This document shows, one piece after another, positions 49,157 through 62,219 of a DNA stretch of 64,000 nucleotides. The translations under genes were made by a program, and so were the position numbers. The stretch spans positions 1,550,001-1,614,000 of the forward strand of contig JAHRBC010000006.1 of NCBI GenBank assembly GCA_022702545.1, given 5' to 3'. The notes beneath the pieces were generated by a model. That model was not told the DNA's origin, ran no database searches, and saw only the letters and a program-made list of their open reading frames with translations. This DNA is from Phycomyces nitens. Its lineage: Eukaryota; Mucoromycota; Mucoromycetes; Mucorales; Phycomycetaceae. Position 1 is the stretch's first letter. Every line of letters begins with the position of its first letter.

Positions 49157-49615
49157 TAATAATAATAATAATAATATGTTAAATAAGAATATACCATCAA
49201 TAGCAATAGTTTAATTGAAAAGCTTTGTCTCAATAAATAATTGATAGTGACACATCCAGAGCCTCTAACGAAAAAAAAAAATGATTTCTGAATATATATA
49301 TATATAGTGTAAATTGTCCTTTGACCAGATTGACCCGCCCTTTCAGATCTATAAAGCCGCTTTTTAGATTTTCGAGCTCCGACATTTAAGATTTTTTTTC
49401 GTCCGCCTTTTTTGTTTAAAAAACCGCCATTTGGCGTTGCTTTTACTGTAGATATCCTAAACCTCTCTGTAACCGGAATAATAACAACAGACAGAAAAAG
49501 ACACCAACACACACGTATATATCTATATATATGTCTGTATTAATCTATACATAAAGCCAAATACCAGCTGCCCTTACAGCCCACCTTAATACCACCAATA
49601 TCCGCAACAATATTG
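49157..49615. promoter_or_regulatory. Promoter region of the methyltransferase gene
   Basis: About 460 bp between the retroelement relic and the methyltransferase ATG. It contains an ATT run (49157-49175), TATATATATATAG (49294-49306) and CACACACACGTATATA (49506 on), followed by a GC-richer leader. The TATA-like element and leader fit a plus-strand promoter, but no specific regulator site is recognised. Confidence 0.35.
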
Positions 49616-51140
49616 ATGGGCAACCAACACTCTCGCCTTGATCGCACCGCCAGCACTGTTGGGCATTTTGACACCATCTCAAAGACAATCAGTCCCTGGG
49701 AAGATACAGATTCCAAATCAGATCCCTATAGACGCCATTACCTCCTTCCTACCATAACAGCAACATCTTCTGATGGTCGCATCAAACTTCGAAAGCAATC
49801 ATCACCAACCCCAGTAACTCATCACCCCAAAAGATCCATCGGCCGCTTTTTACCCTTTCGTGCATTCTCTCGCGACAATCTATCCGCGAGTACCCTGTGC
49901 GAGTCTCCCAGCCCGCTATCTGTTGCTCTCCAGGCTCCCTCATCTGTACACCCACTAACTTCTATCACCAGCCTACCACAGGCTCCAACAGGTGACGATC
50001 AAGTCAGCCTTTGCTCTACTCACCAGCCTAGGAGAGAAAGCTGGTCTAGCTCCAAGCACAATTCCCAAGCTCTTGATAGTCCCGAAGCATGTCTCTGGAT
50101 AGCAGGCCGCAAGTTCCATCAGACGCTCGGGTCCTCGTACCTGTTGCCATGCGACGAGGAAGAGATCAATCGTCTTCACCTTCAACATTTCATGGTCCGG
50201 TTTGCTATTCAAGGGTAAGTTTCATGCACACATTTTATTTCAGAAATTTTATTAATTCCTGTTTAGAAATTACCTTGCTCCAGTGAGTGATGTGTTGCGT
50301 CAAGGAGCTCGAGTACTGGATGTTGGCTGCGGTCCTGGATCCTGGACAATGGAGATTGCAGGAGAATATCCAAAATCAACCGTGGTTGGTATTGACATCA
50401 ACAATATGTTTCCTCGAGACATTAAGCCAGGCAACTGTGAATTCTACAACTGCAATATTCTGCAGGGCTTGCCTTTCAATACCGGATCATTCGATTATGT
50501 ATTTATGCGGTAAGTCTGACGATGATTTATCTGCTAGTGTGCTTACGGTCTCGCTTGTCCAGAGGCGTTGCTCTTGGTGTAGAAGAGTCAAAATGGGCTC
50601 CTCTAATTGCTGAGCTGGTGCGTGTCTTGAAGCCTGGAGGCTGGGTGGAGCTTGTGGAGGCAGACAGTGAGATGCACCGTGTGGGTCCCATCACACACAA
50701 ATACAACCAATTCCTTCTTGATCTCATGGCCTCTTGCCAAATGGATCCTCGCGCCGGCCAGCGGCTGAAAGAGAAGCTAATCGATCATGGGGGGCTAGTC
50801 AATACGACCACAAAATTTATCTCTTGCCCAGGTGGCCAATGGGCCGGAAAGGTATTTCTAATTTTCTGGTGATAGATAGATCAAGCCGTATTGACTATAT
50901 ACATATATATATATTCTATAGCTGGGTCAATTGACTCTACAATCATGGAAAGCGTACTACCAGGCCCTGAAGCCTAATATCTGTCTTGCGGGAATGGCAA
51001 CTGCCGAGAACTACGATAATCGACTACAGGCCTGCTGGAGAGAAGCCGACGAATACAAGACATTTGAGAATGTCCACTTTGCCTATGCCCAAAAGAAACC
51101 CTGTTCCGCTTCCATTGCTTCCGACTATTCTGATAAGTGA
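49616..51140 (+). CDS. Class I SAM-dependent methyltransferase
   Basis: Four exons (49616-50214, 50267-50509, 50563-50851, 50922-51140) give 449 aa. The first ~150 residues are Ser/Thr/Pro-rich and probably disordered. The catalytic domain begins with EEEINRLHLQHFMVRFAIQG. Motif I is ARVLDVGCGPGSWTMEIAGE, the acidic post-I residue is in VVGIDINNMFP, motif II is FDYVFMR, and LKPGGWVELVEAD is motif III. This type (fungal UMTA/LaeA-like methyltransferases) is widespread in Mucoromycota with mostly unknown substrates; a regulatory or secondary-metabolic role is possible but not shown. No membrane segment is seen. The start at 49616 (ATGGGCAACC) is preferred over the in-frame TTG before it. Confidence 0.92.
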
Positions 51141-53110
51141 GAATGCAAGATGAAACCTCTTTTGATTTCCATTTTTGTATTTTTGTTCTTCTTGTTCCTT
51201 GTTCATCTCTGTACATCCTTTATTTATTCTATTCTTTGAACCAGCCTGCACCTTTTTTTTATATATATTAGTAATACGTTTGTACTGCATTCCAACTTGC
51301 CTTTTTATTTCTCTGTGCACCTTGTAATTCTCATTTAATGCCGACTGTTACAAACACAGTACTCGAGGTGCACTCTAATTACCTTGAAATTTTGAATAAT
51401 AATCCTCAACTATTTTTATAAATATTTTATTTATTTATTTATTTAGTTTTAATTTTCTTTATTACCCTTTCATATCCCACATGGGCTATATTTGTCTCTG
51501 GGCAAACAAGCGCATGGTATAGATTAAACATCGTCTATAATAACAATAATAATTAATACCGTTTTCACTATTCTTTTTTTGTTTATATTGGATCGAGGTT
51601 TGTGCTGATTATTATTATTATGATGTTTTTTGGGAACCAATGCAACATACCTCTTGTTATATAATCAGTAATAGATAAATATCTATTGATAAAGTCTTGA
51701 CTTTTGATAATAATAAAGAGTGATTTAGGAATCGATCCAAACTAATCATATCATGGTGTGTTTTTTTTTTTACTAATTTTTTAATTTTTTAATTTTTATT
51801 TTTAAAAAAATAATATAAAAATGCTCTGCAAGTATGGACCTAACCCGTTTTAGCAAAAAGGTGTATCCAAGGGAAATCTCAACTGATATTACAAGTTGGT
51901 AACCATGTTTATTTCGAAATCATCATTCGTTCGTCTATCTTTAACCCCCAGATATATAGATATAGATATAGATATAATGGGTTTACTGGGTAAATATTTA
52001 ATGAGATTAATCATCAGAGTGATATATGAGGGATACTTTTTTTTTTCTGGCAGAAAATATTGCCAGACAATTATATTTATACAAGAAATAAATATATAAA
52101 ATATTCAAAAATGTACTCTAGATATCTCGAGAGAATTTCGTCGAGGAACATTCTACTGGTCGAGTCGACCAAGCCAATATTTTCAAATTCAAATTGTAAA
52201 ATAAAGCCTATGGTTAATAGGTTAGCTTGGGTATATAAAACATAAAGCTCAAACTAGTCTATGACGCATCATCAAAGACAATGGTACAATATTAATACTT
52301 GGAAAACTAGCTCTCATTTGAACGTGGTACCCATTATACTAAAAAAAAAGCACTTGAAACCCCCTCTACAATTAACACGGATTGCTTTCAATCAAAATGT
52401 ACGAGTGTTTGGGGGTAAGCGATATAGTCCAAAAATATTGGAAATCAAAAGATTGTTTGGGTGGGATAATTGATCTCAACATGAGTCTGTCCAAGGACCT
52501 ACATATGAGAGGTATCCTAATACTGTGTACTTTTGATCACTGTTGATAAAATAAGTATACCGGTTCAAGATTCGGTAGATTGAAATAATGGTAGGTGGAT
52601 TACAATCCAGTGCACAAACAACTAGATAATCCAATAGGCATTTGGATTGTTATCTGGGTGAGTAGATAATTAATGAATTACCTGGTAAGATCTATTGTAT
52701 TGATGTCAAATAACAAAGAGGTACAAAGTACTAAATATCGGTTTTATATTTAGATATTCAAGTATTTATTGAACAGTTTGGCCAGTTCATTGGATCTGAT
52801 CTCTTGATAGGTTTTTTTATCATGATTGTAATTTGCTATATCACTATTGAGATGGTTGGATATATATATATATAAAAGAATTGTTTTATTCTACTATTGA
52901 TATACCCCCAAGAAATGCTGCAGTTATATAGACAAGAGCTATTGGGCATTTATATACTTTACTACAAAACAACCCATGTATTTTACCTCTTTTATATGAA
53001 TAGAAACAAATTGGGCACAAATCATCTCAAGACCTGTCAAAAAACAACCCTTATTTCCATCCTCAAGACATCAATGCTTGTACAACAATGAATCTTTTGG
53101 GAATATATAT
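51141..53110. other. Intergenic, no gene recognised
   Basis: AT-rich, with ATTT repeats (51427-51445), a GATATA run (51955-51975) and poly-T/A tracts. Short plus frames at 51896-52473 and 52897-53091 have no domain resemblance. Confidence 0.55.
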
Positions 53111-56100
53111 CACACCAAAAGAAATTCTCGTATAAATATGGTAATTTAGGGTCATTGAGTTTAAAACAAGGTTTTTTTGCCTATAAAAGTCAATTCTGAG
53201 CTGAAAATTGCCTGTTTTTCAGAATAATCTGAATAAATCTAATTTGGGAGAGTCGGTACTTCTAAAATTGAATCTCGCTGTTACTTTTTGACAAATAGCC
53301 AATAGAAATAGTTAACAGCCCAAACTGAAATTAAAAAGCACTTTGAAAAAAAAAGAGGACAAAGAAGAAAGAATTTTATTGATTTAAAGTAAAAAAACGG
53401 AAGTAGTTCTTGCAAAAGAAGTGATAAGATCCAAACTTGAAGAGGTTGATGCGAGAAAGGCGCTCACCTAAGGTCAGATGTAGCATGCATTCGATTCTAG
53501 CATCTTCCAACTTGCAGTATTGTTCAGTTGCTTGGCAGCCAACTATTGCCAAGTTCAGGTTGGGTGAGGAAAGTTGGTAATGCTGAATGTACAAAACACC
53601 ATTACTTTCCATCACCTTTCCAGCAAAAAGTCTGTTGGCATCATGGTTGTAAGAAAACGCGACAGAGACACCAGCAACAATCTTTCTGTTTACATGATTG
53701 TTGTCCACAAATTCCTGACGTTTACCAAAGTAATTGTCAGAAAATTTGCTTCCTTGATCATTAAAAAGGCAGATATACCGGGTCCACTTTGTACACGAGT
53801 TCTTGTAGTCCTGTCAATCCATGAGCTTCCGTTAGCAATGTGTCTGAGCATATCTTGCTTTCCAAACTTATGGGTAAGATCCCTGTTATCAGCACGACGG
53901 TTCGAATACACCAAATGAGTCCGGATGAACTTGTTAAATTGTTCACCTTTCTCGGTCTCAAAATGTAAAGCACAACCAAACCTCTTGATGTCTTCCTTAA
54001 GATGCAGCAGAAGGTGGGTCTTCAGGGTCAGGCTGAACTTGGTCTTAGCATAGACATCGTATTCGTGCAAGGACTTGACCAGACGGCGAGCAGCATTATC
54101 GATGTTGTTGAGATATTGATCAAAGTCAGTGGTTATCTCTCGAACAAACAGTAAAGATGATAGAATACCAAGTTCTGTAAAGGGCTTGGCAATCATACAA
54201 ACTTTTGGGTCGTCTGTGAATTCAGCATTAAGAATCGGCGGCAGAACTTGCACCAGAATCTTGAACTCCTTGCCAAGGTAAGATCCACTATGTCTAAGCT
54301 TCTTTCTGAAAGTCCTTGTAAAGTCCCTAGAACCTTTTTCTTGCTCCAACAGATCAGATAACTTTACTTGTGAAGCAGTGTTTCCCTTTAAAACTTCCTT
54401 GAACAAATGGTTAACAAGGTATTTACATACTCCAAGAGCAACAGTATGCAAAATCTCTACAGGTGTATCAAGGGCGGGATCGAACGACTGCAGACACAGT
54501 AGGTCTTCGGTACCGGTATTACTATATCCAAGATCAGCAAGAATAAGCGCCTTATCGGTTGGCTTCTCTGTTTCCAGGTAAAGGTCGTCGATGTTCGGTA
54601 AGATACCAGGAATTGCCTTCTCTTTGCGGGTTGGGTCAGCGGCAGCAAGCTCAAAATGTTCCTTTGATCTGCGTGGACAGTGGCAAACCAGATGATCAGA
54701 GTTGAACTCATCAAAAGACACTCTTCCCAAGTTGCGGTAGTAGCACTTTCTACAAGGGAAATTGGACGTTGAGTGCTTCAAGCCAACAAGTTCAGCATGG
54801 CGGGCGTTGTCAGCCGTAACGAAGAGCAGTGGAGCACAGACAGTTACAGTCTCGTTATAGACTGACGAGTACATCTCAACACCATTTTCAAGGGACTTGA
54901 GGTCGGCAGTGAGAACGGGCATCAGATGCGTCGACTTGAATCCGGCTTGTTGAGAAACTGCGGTGACAAAGAAGTTGTTTTCGCGTCGGTTTCTCATACC
55001 ATATGGCATGGCAGGGAAGTTTACCAGCACACTGTCATACATACCATGAGTTTTCGTCAGATTTCCAGAGGTATCGTCAGAAAAGATAGCAAGTGGGGCG
55101 ACAATGGCCTTCTGATATCGAATGAACTGGTTGGCACTGTTGAATATCGGCTTTTGCAAAGGATGGTTTTTGAACAACAGGCCATAGTGCATTTGGTTCA
55201 GAGATACTTCACCAGAGGAAATCCAGTACTTAGGATGACTATAGAGCATAGGAGGGAGCCAAACAGAATCCAGGTACTTAGTTTCGTATGCGACAGGAGA
55301 GCTTTGTACTTTATGTAAAGGATGGCCTTCACTGTCAAAGCCTTGTTCAACAAGAAATCCATCAAAAAGAGTGAGCGTGTTTCTGAGGTAAAACTTCTCG
55401 ACTAAAACCGATTGTCCACTGGATAGCACCACAACATCACCAACCCAGAAGTCTTTGCCGTTTGCTTGTACAAAGGGATGCTGGAACAAAGGATTTCTTC
55501 TCCATTTTTCGCCTTGCTGGACAGAAAGACACTGATCTTCGGTGAAATCAGGGAGAGCCGAAAGATATGGTGCCTTTTGAGGGTTTGCCAAGAGAAGACG
55601 TATGTGATCCGAAGGCAAATTGAAGTGACAATCTACAGTCTTTTCTTGGCCGGTGATGCCTGAGCCCAAATTTGAGGTGGCCTTGATGGTAACCTTCTTG
55701 ACAGTCGTAGGGAACAGAGGAACCTTGTTGAACTTGTTGTGCTGATAATTCAACAAGGTTCCGACCTTTGGCAGCTTGAACTCTGCTTTGGCCTCATCTG
55801 CTTTCTTCTTCAACTCAAACAGCAGATTGATAGTATACATGATCTTTGTAAGCATGGAAACAGAGATCATGCTGTCGTCACCGTCGACAAAGGCTTGCAA
55901 GACTAAAGTCTGGAGATTCTGGAAAGGAAAGAAGGGAGGTACGCTTCGATTCCATTCACCAGACGCAGCAGAAAAATCCAAAAGAGATTGGCAGTCTTCA
56001 AAGGCCAAGGTAGGAAGATCCGATTCCCTGTTGCTGTCAATTGTTGATGATGCCATGTTGAAAATTCTCTCTCTAAGAGATGAAAGATCCTCTCCCATGG

Positions 56101-57331
56101 CTTCTTCCTGTTCTTCCTCAATCATGGCTGAAAGATCAGCTTGAGATGCTGCTTCTTGATCATCTTCCGCAACATTAAATTCTCTTTGTGAATCGGGAAT
56201 ATTTGTGGCGTTGGGATCGAGTACATTTTCAGTTGATGAATCCAAAGAGGTAACTGGATTATGGGCCTGAATGTGTCGCTGAAGATTATACAATGTACTG
56301 CACTCTTGCGAACATATGTGGCAGACGAGAGAATGGTTTACGAGCTTAATTTTGCTCAAGCATTTATTATATGTTAACTTTTCCTTTCCCATTATAAAGT
56401 GATGTTGAGTAAATGAAAAAGAAAACCAAAGAAGGTGCCTGTCAACAATTAGACCAATGATTACTTAAATAGTTTTCTGACTTTGAATTTTGTCTTGGCA
56501 TTTTTTTTCTTTTCTTCTTATTTTTACTAGTCGATTTTTTTCTCTTTTTTTCTTACTCATCAAACAAAAATTGTAATGACTGATGATTAATACTCTAGTT
56601 TTATAGAGAATACTCAAATCATGCTTCTGATCAGTTCTGGTAAATAAAATAAACCATATATTACTTTTGTACTTGTTAATTAATCAAGATCCTTTTAATT
56701 AAGTGCTTGTCATTATGAGGTAAGCTTTTACATGAATAAACAAGCCACTGCAAGCTAAAACACTTCACATACTAACACATGGTTTACATTTTAGACAAGG
56801 AAATGGCATACAAAACAGCATCATTCTTCATCCATAACAAAGGTATTTTACTATATAATTATCAGTGTAAATACAACTACTAACTTTTGCCATTTTTCAA
56901 TACTAGCAATGGATATTTCTGTCTGTGGTTATATGAATAGTTTGTCTGTGACCCTGGCTCTTTACACTGCAACCTTGCTTGTCCATATATCATGTCAGTG
57001 AACCTTGCTGGAGTCCAAGTAGCCAGGTAAATTCTGGACAGGTATCAAGCAAAGGCCAAGTAAAAGCCTAGTAGTGGCCTAGTAGTGGCCTAATTCTAAT
57101 TCTAATTCTAATAAAAGTTGAACCCCCCTAATATTTTCCCAATATTTTTTCTAAATAAAATTGCTGTATTCCAAAACCCATTATTTCCAAATTCGTTTTA
57201 GCAGCTATAATTTAAACCCATTCTATGGCCAGATTTCCTTATTCTATATAAGGCGATTTATTGCTCCCAGCAAGCGCCGATAAAAGTGCTGAAAACCTGT
57301 CCAAATTAGTAATCAAATTTCTTTTGGTGTG
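53111..57331. mobile_element. 4.2-kb CMC (CACTA-type) DNA transposon, nearly intact
   Basis: Both ends carry the inverted repeat CACACCAAAAGAAATT (53111-53126 and, reversed, 57316-57331), beginning with the CAC typical of CACTA/CMC elements. Each end is flanked by AT, a possible 2-bp target duplication. The element encloses one long minus-strand transposase gene and about 0.9 kb of upstream non-coding sequence with short direct repeats (57070-57115). The coding part is visibly less AT-rich than the flanks, and only one frameshift is seen, suggesting recent arrival. Confidence 0.8.
53376..56392 (-). CDS. CMC/Tnp2-like transposase with N-terminal C2H2 zinc finger (one frameshift near its 3' end)
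   Basis: The intronless frame 56392-53690 encodes 900 aa. A further ~110 residues continue in another frame to the stop at 53376 (SDNYFGKRQEFVDNNHVNRK, then VAFSYNHDANRLFAGKVMES). The frames must cross near 53750-53790, so this copy has one frameshift or an unrecognised small intron. Domains in order: C2H2 finger Cys24, Cys27, His40, His44; an acidic linker; a BAH-like barrel (FWVGDVVVLSSGQSVLVEKF) around residues 315-360; the transposase core with IFSDDTSGN around residue 440, FVTADNARHAEL around 524 and CRKCYYRN; then DTPVEILHTVALGVCKYLVN around 644. These blocks match Tnp2-type transposases abundant in fungi, where acids in SDD, TADN and a later position form the active site. It would cut and paste the surrounding element in the nucleus. 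Confidence 0.85.
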
Positions 57332-58460
57332 ATGACATTCGCTTCAAGTACGACATTGATACTTTACTGGTGTAACCATAATATCCGGAAAACCCGTGTG
57401 CATGTCAATAACGTACCTAAAGAGCGCTAGATATTATGGTGACCCACGCACCGAGCACTCTACTAAACCTCTCTCTCCTTGGACATTTTAGCAAAATGTA
57501 AATTTATATATCCTCAATGGTTGGTAAAAAGGCATTTATTTGTCTTGTAAGGCGGTATCTGTTAAAATTAGATGCTCAAGAAATCTCTGCATTTCAAGAG
57601 TGTTTGTTTGGATAGTCCAGATTTGTGTTGCATAAGTTGATACTGTCAGACTAAGCTGGGTAGAGCCCTGGAGATCTGACGGGACCCTATAAATAAATAA
57701 ACATATAAAAATATGAATGGGAATTAAGGATAAATAAGACCTCTAGTGTGTAAATGGATATCTTGATATGAAAGTATAGAGCCACAATTCTGTGAGTGTC
57801 ACATTGGTGTCACATTGAAGGTTATGTAAAAATCCCAATTCTTTTTGGATTGGAGTTGCAACCCAGTGTAGTCTGATACCCTTTTTTTTCCCAGCAAGAA
57901 TATTGTATCAAAACACACTTTACGGTATAGAAAAATGATCGTGTAAGATCTACGGTACGAGTAAAAAATAGTCTACAACGCTTTGATAAGGGGTCAGGTT
58001 TTGGGTCCAGTATTTCTAGCTGTATAATAGATGTCCCTTTTTTTTTAGACGAATCAAAAAATGGTTTTTAGATGTTTTGGTTACCTTTTTTGGACGTAAC
58101 AAAAAGTAAATTTGGGCGAATTAGAATTCAAGTTGGGATGAATACGTAGAAATAATTTAATAAAGCTTTGGGCATATTTGTCATTTGGGATCCTTTTTGC
58201 CCTGGAGCTCGTTTCTTTACAAAAGATATATACTCTAAAGGGCATCAAAGCATTGATATCAACAATAGCTATTTGGATTTTTGGGCACTAGGTCAAGAAA
58301 AAGAATCGTGGCCACAGTTTGCCATGGCTGTTTGAAATGCTCTCAATCTAATATTGAGTTTCTTTTTCTTTTTAATATAAATACTGCATTGGTACCAGAG
58401 ACATGGCGCTTTATTATGAAAGTATAAAGACCCTTCATTTCATTACCAAAGCTAGCGAGA

Positions 58461-58481
58461 CACACACACACACACACACAA
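58461..58481. repeat. (AC)n microsatellite
   Basis: About ten CA units in non-coding DNA. Confidence 0.9.
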
Positions 58482-60636
58482 AAATGTGGTGACATTCTGT
58501 CGTAGGTCCTGAATAGGTACAATGCGCACACTAGTAAATATCATAGCCGAGCAAATAACTCTGTATACAGACACAACTTTAAACTTGCAGAATATACAAT
58601 GACACGCTTCAAAACCAAGTAGTACAAAGCTTTGCCTCAAAGTTTTTACGATATTGTTCCGGTAGGCTGTACAAATAAGACATGCAGCAAAGAGTCACTG
58701 CAGCCTTTAGTATCAGTGTCTTTGAGAGTAAACTCAATGGACAGGGTCCTTGTTAAAGTCAGAAAATCAAGAACAATGCTGCTGGAACCAAAAGTCTTGC
58801 TGGTGACCCCTTTTTTAACCCATGATGAGTTGAGATGATGAATACCAAAAATTGGATTGTTGTAAAGTGCGGTCAAACAAGTCTTGTATTGCCAAGAGTA
58901 TGAGCACCAAAACCGACATTTCAAATAAATGCCCTTGGTTTTACGATTTGTTGCTGTTCTCAATGGCCATAATTAGATGAAACCACAAGGTATAAGTATA
59001 AATATATGTGGTTCTTGGATATGTTTGAGCATGTACGCCCATTTTCTGTTTTTTGCGCGTTTTAGTCTGGCCATTTCTTTGAGATGGGTTACTGCTTCAA
59101 TGGTCGTCATGATAAATATCAAGTTTTTCTTTTTTTTTTCTTTTAAAAAAAGTAATAAAGTAGAATGCGTGAAAACTAAATCTCAGGGATTTATTGTGCA
59201 AGGTCTAGTCACTATTCTTGATCTATCAATTATTCAATTTAGCGGCAATAGATTTCATTTGTGTATAATTTCGAGCTAAAGGACTAGATAACATTAATCA
59301 ATCCCACAAGGTATTTTCTTTTTTATTATTATTAAGAATGATATTCCAAGGCGCGTAGAGATGTATAGAATAATTAGTAAAGCAAACAGCGACTCTCATG
59401 ATTGCAAGTAGTTTTCTTTTTTTTAAAAAATAATAATAATAGAGTCGAGTGGCTCTTGCAAGGCGATTCTACTTGCCTAGGATATTTGGCTAGACTAGTG
59501 AACTGAGACACAGTAATAAAGACGTATTTACTCGCTATTTACTATGAATTAGACTAATGGATTGTTCCAGGCACAGTAATGATTTTAAAAAGAAAAAAAG
59601 AAAAAAACTAATGCGGTCGTCTGAATTTTATTTTTGTTCCACCCAAAAAAGGCAAGCTGAACATTTGAAAGAGTGATTTTGATTCGTCTAAAAAACACCA
59701 GTAAAATGCCTAGTACACACCCAAAAAATATTGTGGCATTTTGGCTCGAGTGTGGGTCATACAGGTTCCGTGTTTGTTCCAGTGATGAAACCAAGGCGAA
59801 TCAACATCTTTAGTGTTTGGTCAGACATTGTTAATCTCTTGTACCAACCCATATTCTTCTCTGGTCTGTAGAATTGCGGCAATGTTTGAGTATGCACGGG
59901 AAGCGTCACGGAACTCGGGCTACAAAGACGACAAGAAAGATGCCATTTATTGATACTTGGAAGATCTATGCTGTGAATTTTCTCGAGACAGATATTACCC
60001 ATGTGCCATTTCAACAGGCTGTCTACAGATCATGAACAGTCCCATTGACCAGGATATCCCAAAACAAAAAGAAGCATGAGAATTGCACAAGACACAGGAC
60101 AAGATGCTGTCGGCATGGATATCCCAAAAATGACCATGAACACAAAGAATGAGGTTTTTATTATTATCATTATTATTGTTATTATTATTTTATTCTATTC
60201 TATCGACAGTTGGGTCGAATGTAAAGTATTTCTTATACCGGCAGAGTTAGACCAGACTTGTTCTCGACACAACAGCTGTCATTGGAACTCAAGGCTTGGT
60301 CGCAGCAACAACACACAAGGACCGGTGCGCGACGCAAGCACAGACTGGCTTGTAAAAAAGAAAAAGAAAAGAAGAACAGCTTGTTGGTTTGCTGCAACCG
60401 TGCCACAGAAACACAGACACACAGGGCACACAGGCCTATCATCATTATTTTTATTTTATTTTATTTGTAGACCAAGATGCTTTAAAATACAAATATATAT
60501 ATATATCGATAAATACCTATAAAGATCTATTTTTTATGGCCAAGACACAGTAAAGAAAACCAAGCCTTGTGTCTTGTTACACCCCAAATCTGATGATCTT
60601 GCTCGCACAAGGCAAGATTGTGAAAAAAAATGGGGA

Positions 60637-60640
60637 TTTA

Positions 60641-60678
<38 letters not shown>
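60637..60678. repeat. (TTA)n microsatellite
   Basis: A run of about twelve or more ATT units in non-coding DNA. Confidence 0.9.
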
Positions 60679-60890
60679 TTATTTGTATTTTGATATGAAT
60701 ATTTATATATATGTAACAGTTTTTCTGATTTACTAGTAATCGGCCAAGAAGATAAAAGCACACACTCGAGATAATGATGGTGTGTCTGGACAGTATGTAT
60801 AATTGTATGACATCTCAAGGTTGCTCGATCGATTATCGAGAATAATAAGAACCTTTTTTTTTCAGTTGAACTCAATTGATCTTTTGAGAG

Positions 60891-61754
60891 CTATGAGTTG
60901 TAGAACATCGACGGGTGCTTCTCGGTGTTTGCAACGTGAACAGGGGCAGGTGAGCCAATGTAGTAGGGATAAAACGTGTCTTCGGGAGGATCATTGAATT
61001 GTTGGCTTGTCAGTGCTGTGTACCGATTATCGAATTCGATTACAATGGCCTTTATTGTTCAAAGCATAATACAAGGTTAATGGGACGGCAATAGTTTTTT
61101 ATTATTATTATTTTTACATACGTATACTGGCTTGAAACACATGAAAGACGTCCGGGTAGGATTCACTAGATCCAGGCCATTTTTACTGAACCGGTAATTT
61201 ATGCCGCGAATGTTATCAGTAGCATTGATCCGGCTGCATATCTCTAGAATAGTGTGTTCAAACTATAGAGAGAGAGAGTATGTGTGTGTGTGTTTAATAG
61301 GAATAAAGAGATGATTGTGTACCTGTAAGCGCTTAAATCGGTATCTCCAGAGTGTCACCAGCGTTGTCAAGACAATCAATAATGGAATAATAAAAAGCAC
61401 TGACGGGTGACGAGCCTGTTGCCATACTGAGTAGATTGAGACCGTGATAAATAGCCAAGCTGTCAAAAGAGATCCTAGCCAAATGAGCTTGTTTCCAGGC
61501 GGCGGTTTCTGTCGAGTGGCCTGATTAAAAAGACAGAGGGTAGAGCAAAACTGTCGAAGAGATAGCTGTACAAAGTAACGATGGCAATTTTTTTTGTGAT
61601 AAAGAATGAGTGCACAAAGATGGTCACAAATGAAATTAATTCCAAAAAAATAAATTAATAAAGGCAGAACATCCAGACGTACATATCCTTTCAGTTCAAA
61701 GGTATATTGGTCATCGAATTGGCGATTGACTAGAGCAAGACGGACACTCTTCAT
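60891..61754 (-). CDS. Small two-helix membrane protein of unknown function
   Basis: Four exons (61754-61683, 61520-61323, 61262-61128, 61049-60891) join in phase to 187 aa. An N-terminal segment (MKSVRLALVNRQFDDQYTFE) is followed by two membrane helices, LIWLGSLLTAWLFITVSIYS and SVLFIIPLLIVLTTLVTLW, with a short loop between. After these comes a soluble C-terminal domain: FEHTILEICSRINATDNIRG, INYRFSKNG, FKPAIVIEFDNRYTALTSQQ and a Pro/Tyr-rich tail. The INATDNIRGINYRF and IVIEFDNRY blocks look strongly conserved in style, suggesting a real conserved family that I cannot name. It lies about 470 bp downstream of the GH15 gene on the same strand. Confidence 0.75.
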
Positions 61755-61775
61755 TATTTGGAACTCTGGATAGAT

Positions 61776-61813
<38 letters not shown>

Positions 61814-62041
61814 AGAGAAGAGTAGGGTTTGAGGAGGAAAGATTTAAAGAGGTTCAAGTCAATGGCTAATAAACCAAGAATCAAATCCAGTTGAGAGATA
61901 TAAAGGGATATTAGGAGGCTTGGAATGGCTTTCGCAACAAGAATAGTCGAGTTTTTCAGGAGGGCGGAGATGGTGCGAAACAAGGGAGAATGATGGTTGG
62001 AAGAGGGGAAAAGGGGAAGGAGACACTGTATCTCTCTCTCG

Positions 62042-62077
<36 letters not shown>

Positions 62078-62219
62078 GTCGACACACTAAAGCTAGTAAG
62101 ACACAATTGTCAATGGACCCGACTTATTCCAAGCCAGCATACCCCAGCTCTATCAACATATCTTTATTTCACAGCCGTATCTGCATAGTTACAACACTAG
62201 AGATAAATACAGATAATGT
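61755..62219. promoter_or_regulatory. Spacer with GA and TA microsatellites upstream of the membrane protein gene
   Basis: Contains an uninterrupted (GA)n of about 15 units (61780-61811) directly 5' of the membrane-protein start and a (TA)n of about 15 units (62045-62073). GA runs near fungal promoters can bind GAGA-type factors, but no specific factor can be assigned. The right end is the 3' flank of the GH15 gene. Confidence 0.5.

Larger units (their letters stand above)
57332..60890. other. Gene-poor intergenic region
   Basis: No gene recognised. A minus frame at 59757-60000 (PSSVTLPVHTQTLPQFYRPE, then GWYKRLTMSDQTLKMLIRLG) looks protein-like and can be joined to a preceding short exon, but the model is unsupported. 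Simple repeats: (AC)n at 58461-58481 and (ATT)n at about 60637-60678. A Cys-rich minus frame near 60233-60445 is likely spurious. Confidence 0.45.
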
